From Candidatus Celerinatantimonas neptuna (GTDB taxonomy: Bacteria; Pseudomonadota; Gammaproteobacteria; Enterobacterales; Celerinatantimonadaceae): 64,000 bases of DNA. This document shows, piece after piece, positions 60,036 to 64,000 of the stretch. The stretch lies in contig OU461276.1 of assembly GCA_911810475.1 (NCBI GenBank), positions 1,145,501-1,209,500 on the forward strand. The letters are read 5' to 3'. A model generated the notes under the pieces. That model was not told the origin of the DNA. It searched no databases and saw only the letters and a program-made list of their open reading frames with translations. Each line of letters opens with the position of its first letter. The first letter of the stretch is position 1. A program made the position numbers and the translations under genes.

Positions 60036-61586
60036 ATGAATTCGAGTACACTCACTATGCAAGACGAACCGGATGTTTCTACCAACGACTATTTACGTCG
60101 GATATTATTATCACCAGTCTACGAAGTAGCCCAATTTACCCCTTTACAAGTCATGAGCCGTTTGAGTCAGCGACTCGGTAATGAGATTTTCATCAAACGA
60201 GAAGATCGTCAGCCCGTCCACTCATTTAAGCTACGCGGTGCCTATAACAAAATTGCTCAGCTCAGTGCCCAGCAAAAAGCCCAGGGCGTAATCGCAGCTT
60301 CGGCCGGAAACCACGCACAAGGTGTCGCTCTGTCAGCAACCCGGCTGGAAATTCAGGCCACCATTGTTATGCCGGTCACAACACCAGATATCAAAGTCAG
60401 TGCCGTTCGCTCACTGGGGGCTCAGGTGGTGCTTAAAGGTGATAATTTTGATGAGGCTAGTCAATACTGTCAGGAATTAATGGAACAGCATGGTTATACC
60501 ATGGTACCGCCTTTCGATGATCCTGATGTTATTGCCGGACAAGGAACCATCGGAAAAGAACTGATTGATCAGGACAGCCATCTTGACGCAATTTTTGTCC
60601 CGGTTGGCGGAGGAGGACTTGCTGCCGGCATTGCGGTCTATATGAAGCAATTGCTCCCTCATATTAAGATCATTGCGGTTGAACCCAAAGAAAGTGCTTG
60701 TCTAAAAGCAGCTCTTGAATGCGGTGAGCCCACTACACTTGATCGAGTCGGCCTGTTTGCCGATGGCGTTGCTGTCAAGCGTATCGGCCAGGAAACGTTC
60801 CGGCTTTGCCAGAAATACATCGATGAAGTCGTCACAGTCAGCACAGATGAAATCTGCGCAGCTGTTCAGGATATATTTGATGACGTCAGGGCTATCTCTG
60901 AACCAGCAGGAGCCTTAGCATTAGCAGGCCTCAAGCATTATGTGAAGAAAAACAAACTCAAAGGAAGCCGACTCGCCTGTGTTTTGTCCGGAGCAAATGT
61001 TAATTTCCATAATCTGCGGTATGTTTCAGAGCGAAGTGAACTTGGGGAGAAAAAAGAAGCCATCTTAGCTGTGACCATCCCCGAACGCGTGGGTGCATAT
61101 CTGCAATTTGTTGAATATCTAGGTGGCCGGGCCATTACCGAATTCAACTATCGTTATGGAAACAGTGATCAAGCGAATATCTATGTCGGCCTGAAAGTGA
61201 CTAACCGCGAAACCGAGCTCCCCGAACTCATTGAAACTCTAAGACAAGCAGATTATAAAGTCGTTGATTTAAGTGATGATGAAATTGCAAAACTGCATGT
61301 CCGGCATATGGTCGGAGGCAAAGCGACCAAGCCATTAAAAGAACATATTTTCAGTTTCGAATTTGCAGAGCAACCCCGGGCTCTATTACGATTTTTACAA
61401 ACCCTGGGACCAAAATGGAATATCACTTTATTCCATTACCGAAATCACGGCGCTGCATACGGGCATGTACTTATCGGATTTGAAGATAACGGGCAGCCAT
61501 TATCTTCAATAACCCAATATTTCGATGAAATCGGCTTCAATTACCATTTTGAAACCAATAATCCAGCCTGTCAGTTCTTCCTTTAA
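60036..61586 (+). CDS. ilvA: Threonine ammonia-lyase, biosynthetic
   Basis: PLP enzyme that deaminates threonine to 2-oxobutyrate, the committed step to isoleucine. The protein has 516 residues; the PLP lysine is K65 in PVHSFKLRGAY, followed by SAGNHAQGVA and the glycine-rich VGGGGLAAG. Two C-terminal ACT-like regulatory domains (from about 335) account for the length, so isoleucine feedback is expected. The start is uncertain: ATG at 60036 or 60057, neither with a strong ribosome-binding site. It follows ilvD by 87 bases across a hairpin. Confidence 0.95.
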   Translation: MNSSTLTMQDEPDVSTNDYLRRILLSPVYEVAQFTPLQVMSRLSQRLGNEIFIKREDRQPVHSFKLRGAYNKIAQLSAQQKAQGVIAASAGNHAQGVALSATRLEIQATIVMPVTTPDIKVSAVRSLGAQVVLKGDNFDEASQYCQELMEQHGYTMVPPFDDPDVIAGQGTIGKELIDQDSHLDAIFVPVGGGGLAAGIAVYMKQLLPHIKIIAVEPKESACLKAALECGEPTTLDRVGLFADGVAVKRIGQETFRLCQKYIDEVVTVSTDEICAAVQDIFDDVRAISEPAGALALAGLKHYVKKNKLKGSRLACVLSGANVNFHNLRYVSERSELGEKKEAILAVTIPERVGAYLQFVEYLGGRAITEFNYRYGNSDQANIYVGLKVTNRETELPELIETLRQADYKVVDLSDDEIAKLHVRHMVGGKATKPLKEHIFSFEFAEQPRALLRFLQTLGPKWNITLFHYRNHGAAYGHVLIGFEDNGQPLSSITQYFDEIGFNYHFETNNPACQFFL

Positions 61587-61769
61587 AGATGGTCGATCCG
61601 GGATCCAGTGATATCTTTTTATCCCGGATTGATATACCTCTATATAATGCATGGAGAGCCTCACGCCATATGCTCTGCCTCCTTAACACGCACCATTTTT
61701 GATTTAAAACCACAGCACTCAGCACTCAATCGTGACAAAATAACAGAAACATCTAAAAAACCCACCCAT

Positions 61770-62285
61770 ATGACAAAAACATCATTAACCGATTTACTCA
61801 ATGCCAGAGAACATCGGTCAAATCTTTGCCAACAATGGCAACAACAATCAAAACAAAACACTTTAATTGTACTCACGCTGGTCATCCCCGGACCTGAAAA
61901 AGATTCCACGCGTTACAGACAACTCTTACGACTGGCTATCGAGAATCTGGAATCGCAGTTTGCAGACCAGAAATGGCATATTACCCGTAGTGAGAGTTTT
62001 TGGGAAATGACAGGCTCCTATCACCTCTGGCTTATTGATGCCTCCGCCAAGGCCGTTAAAAAACAATGTATTCAACTTGAACAATCCCATCCGCTAGGCC
62101 GGTTATGGGATATTGATGTACTTGATCAACAAGGCCGGCCAATCAGCCGTAAAGGTTTAAGTCTACCCGTACGTCAATGTTTGATCTGTGATCAAAGTGC
62201 CCGCCAATGCGCCAGAGGCCGAAGCCATACATTGAATGATCTTCTGGAACGTATCGATGAATTACTCACATCTGTCAATATTTAG
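61770..62285 (+). CDS. citX: CitX-like apo-citrate lyase phosphoribosyl-dephospho-CoA transferase
   Basis: Enzyme type that attaches the 2'-(5''-phosphoribosyl)-3'-dephospho-CoA group to the citrate lyase acyl-carrier subunit. From ATG at 61770 the protein has 171 residues; the CitX signature is GRLWDIDVLDQQGRPISRKG, then LPVRQCLICDQSARQCARGRSH. No Shine-Dalgarno is evident before this ATG, and the frame stays open upstream to 61608. No citrate lyase genes (citCDEFG) are in the window, so this is an isolated copy beside ilvA. Confidence 0.85.
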   Translation: MTKTSLTDLLNAREHRSNLCQQWQQQSKQNTLIVLTLVIPGPEKDSTRYRQLLRLAIENLESQFADQKWHITRSESFWEMTGSYHLWLIDASAKAVKKQCIQLEQSHPLGRLWDIDVLDQQGRPISRKGLSLPVRQCLICDQSARQCARGRSHTLNDLLERIDELLTSVNI

Positions 62286-62555
62286 TTCACCTCAACCTGG
62301 GATAAAAGAACTTTTTCAGCAAAATATTAAGCTTGATTGGGGTGTTAAATCTATTTGGCCCAAATGCTATGGCAGCGCAGATTAGTCTTAAACTGAAGCT
62401 TAATCCCCGATCAGAATAGCCCTGACACAACATAGATTAATTGAGACATATTATCCCAAGCTGAGATTCATGAATATGGTATACTCGCATTCATGTTGGA
62501 TTAAGATACGAACGCTTACTACAACATTTCTTATGACTAAATGGTGATACATACA
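62286..62555. other. Gap between citX and the small membrane-protein gene
   Basis: 270 bases. The only clear element is the extended -10 promoter listed separately. Confidence 0.5.
62477..62485 (+). promoter_or_regulatory. Extended -10 promoter
   Basis: TGGTATACT fits the extended -10 form TG-N-TATAAT. Transcription should begin near 62492, about 64 bases before the small membrane-protein gene. Confidence 0.5.
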
Positions 62556-62894
62556 ATGAAAAAAACCGTTGTAATTATGGTAGCGGTCTTGTTATTAGTT
62601 GGGCTCTGTATATCTGGATTCTGGAATCAACATTTCTTTTTCAATATGCAGACAATGCCCCATGCCTGGTCCTTTAGCGCTGGTGGCTGGCCTTTAACAC
62701 TGCTTGCTCTTTTGGTTTTTGGTATTTCGTCACTACTAATGATGGTCATTGCAACAAGTATCGGATTACTACTACTGGCAATCGCTGTCGTTTGTTTGAC
62801 GGCATTTACAGCGCCTTTTCTTCTGCCGATTGTATTATTAGTATTGATCATCTGGTGCATCTCACGCCTATTCAGGCAACCGACTTCATGCTAA
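62556..62894 (+). CDS. Small membrane protein of unknown function
   Basis: A 112-residue inner-membrane protein. ATG at 62556 is eight bases after GGTGA; an upstream ATG that includes that site is discarded. It has an N-terminal hydrophobic helix (VVIMVAVLLLVGLCISGF), a short aromatic periplasmic loop with FWNQHFFFNMQTMPHAW, then two or three long hydrophobic helices to the C-terminus (ending LFRQPTSC). No family is recognised. Confidence 0.65.
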   Translation: MKKTVVIMVAVLLLVGLCISGFWNQHFFFNMQTMPHAWSFSAGGWPLTLLALLVFGISSLLMMVIATSIGLLLLAIAVVCLTAFTAPFLLPIVLLVLIIWCISRLFRQPTSC

Positions 62895-62928
62895 TGAATA
62901 CCAGCCTGAAATAAAACTACATAACCAG

Positions 62929-63807
62929 TCATTTTATGGCTTTTCGTTTCGGATTCACATTCACCAGAACTAATGCTGCAATAATGGCGACAGCCCCTAA
63001 TGACTGCAAGGGGCTAAATCCCTGTCTTAAAACCAGATAGCCAAGAACACACGCCGATAACGGACTCAAAAAGCCTAAAAATGAGATAGTCACAGCCGGT
63101 AATCGTTCTATGCCACGAAACCACAGCATATAAGCACAAATAGACCCAACAACGCACAAATAGGAATAGCCAGCCACATTCTTCATCGACAGCTGACTGG
63201 GAATACCTTCATGCCAAATCGCCACCGGCAATAACACCATTCCACCAATCAATAACTGCCATCCGGTAAAGCCCAACAAAGAAACGCCTTTAGGCCTTCC
63301 CCATTGTTTTGTCAGTACAATACCAGCCGCCATAGAACACATACCTAATATTCCGGCAACAATCCCCTGCCAATGTAATACGGCAGATGAATTTAAAACT
63401 AATAACGCAATGCCAATGATCCCTAAGAGTGCGGACCAACAATGGATCTTCAAAAGAGGAACTTTAAAAACATAAAGGCTCAAAACCATGACAATAATCG
63501 GCTGACAAGCCATCACCAAAGCCGCTAAACCTCCTGGCAAATAATACGCTGCAACAAATAAGCAATAAAAAAAGAACCCGATATTTAAGATACCAAGAAG
63601 GAAAATTTTACCCCACCAACCTAAAGATAACCGGCTACGGCTGACTATCAGCAAAATAATTCCGGCAGGGAGAGCCCGAAGAGTGGATGCCCATAATGGC
63701 ATCGAAGGCGGTAATAACTGAGTTGTAACCAAATAGGTACTTCCCCAGACCAGTGGAGCAAATGCAGTAACCAACAGATCCCTGACTAAATTATTTTGTG
63801 GCATCAT
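62929..63807 (-). CDS. EamA/DMT-superfamily transporter
   Basis: Ten-helix inner-membrane exporter of the drug/metabolite transporter superfamily, 292 residues with two EamA repeats. The first opens LVTAFAPLVWGSTYLVTTQLLPP, and the second begins near residue 150 (GIVAGILGMCSMAAGIVLTKQWG). The C-terminus is basic (NPKRKAIK). The substrate is unknown. It is divergent from a MarR-like gene across a perfect palindrome, the classic arrangement of an exporter under a local repressor. Confidence 0.9.
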   Translation of the reverse strand: MMPQNNLVRDLLVTAFAPLVWGSTYLVTTQLLPPSMPLWASTLRALPAGIILLIVSRSRLSLGWWGKIFLLGILNIGFFFYCLFVAAYYLPGGLAALVMACQPIIVMVLSLYVFKVPLLKIHCWSALLGIIGIALLVLNSSAVLHWQGIVAGILGMCSMAAGIVLTKQWGRPKGVSLLGFTGWQLLIGGMVLLPVAIWHEGIPSQLSMKNVAGYSYLCVVGSICAYMLWFRGIERLPAVTISFLGFLSPLSACVLGYLVLRQGFSPLQSLGAVAIIAALVLVNVNPKRKAIK

Positions 63808-63842
63808 CTCTTGTCAATAGCCCTAATTTATGGTCATTTAAC

Positions 63843-63882
63843 TTGTAAAAAAGTATCTTTTTAAAAAGATACTTTTTTACAA
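63843..63882. promoter_or_regulatory. 40-bp perfect palindrome, candidate MarR operator
   Basis: The 20-base arm TTGTAAAAAAGTATCTTTTT is followed directly by its exact reverse complement. The core GTATCTTTTT/AAAAAGATAC resembles MarR-family operators. It lies 35 bases upstream of the exporter start and about 77 upstream of the MarR-like start, able to control both. Confidence 0.7.
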
Positions 63883-63958
63883 TATGCCTTCTTTCATCGA
63901 TAATCAAGTCATTCATTTAGCGCTAACACACCTTAAACGACACAAAGGAATAATGACC

Positions 63959-64000
63959 ATGAAACATGACCACATTGATCGAATCCTTCAACAATGGCAG
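63959..64000 (+). CDS. MarR-like regulator, 3' end outside window
   Basis: Only the first 14 codons (MKHDHIDRILQQWQ) are inside the window. The HIDRILQQW pattern matches the beginning of many MarR-family regulators. AAAGGA precedes the start; an in-frame ATG at 63953 is an alternative. Its divergent position beside an EamA exporter and the palindrome supports the call. Confidence 0.55.
   Translation, partial: MKHDHIDRILQQWQ

Overview
This window is a chromosomal segment of a gammaproteobacterium of moderate GC. The best clues are an argininosuccinate lyase fused to an ArgA-like acetyltransferase (known from Vibrio/Moritella-type marine lineages), an ilvGMEDA operon with a peptide-leader attenuator, the yhhL-rsmD / ftsYEX arrangement, recCBD, and MetJ, NtrC/sigma-54 and L4-type S10 leader regulation. 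The genus cannot be fixed from the sequence alone. No rRNA, tRNA, CRISPR array, prophage or complete insertion sequence was seen.

Layout. 1-1008: start of the S10 ribosomal operon (rplC partial, rpsJ) with promoter and long leader, minus strand. 1103-7100: arginine operon argC-argB-argF-argG-argH(A), minus strand, with a palindrome-rich control region up to divergent ppc (7756-10386). 10444-13095: periplasmic solute-binding protein, ribA, and metF with a MetJ operator array. 13494-14621: two unrecognised genes. 14779-19581: YhgN/MarC membrane protein, yhhL, rsmD and ftsY-ftsE-ftsX, where FtsY carries a 14-residue tandem repeat. 19645-26350: ygiD, manA, amtB (sigma-54 promoter, two NtrC sites, no glnK), a LysR regulator divergent from yqjG, and a DUF805 membrane protein. 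26496-35122: recC-recB-recD.

35123-51713 is the accessory, decaying part. It holds a Tat-type solute ABC operon ending in a glycerophosphodiester phosphodiesterase (36073-40998) whose first and last genes are each broken by one frameshift. It also holds an inositol-monophosphatase-family gene, an IS256-like transposase stump, a YjeH-type amino-acid exporter, hldD, galE, an AT-rich carboxymuconolactone-decarboxylase/AraC pair, a MetE-like methyltransferase, a GFA protein, a GNAT acetyltransferase, and the internally deleted remains of a peptide ABC operon.

51714-64000 returns to ordinary chromosome: a small hypothetical gene, comM, a small secreted protein, the ilvL leader/attenuator with ilvG-M-E-D-A, a lone citX, a small membrane protein, and an EamA exporter divergent from a MarR-like gene across a perfect 40-bp palindrome.

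Functional links: argCBFGH(A) carries N-acetylglutamate through to arginine and ppc supplies oxaloacetate. metF, the MetE-like enzyme and the YjeH-type exporter all concern methionine. ilvGMEDA makes isoleucine and valine. No completely new system was found. The items most worth a second look are the orphan pair at 13494-14621, the paired palindromes between argC and ppc, the FtsY repeat, the lone citX, the two broken ends of the ABC/GDPD operon, the deleted peptide-ABC remnant and the MarR-type palindrome.
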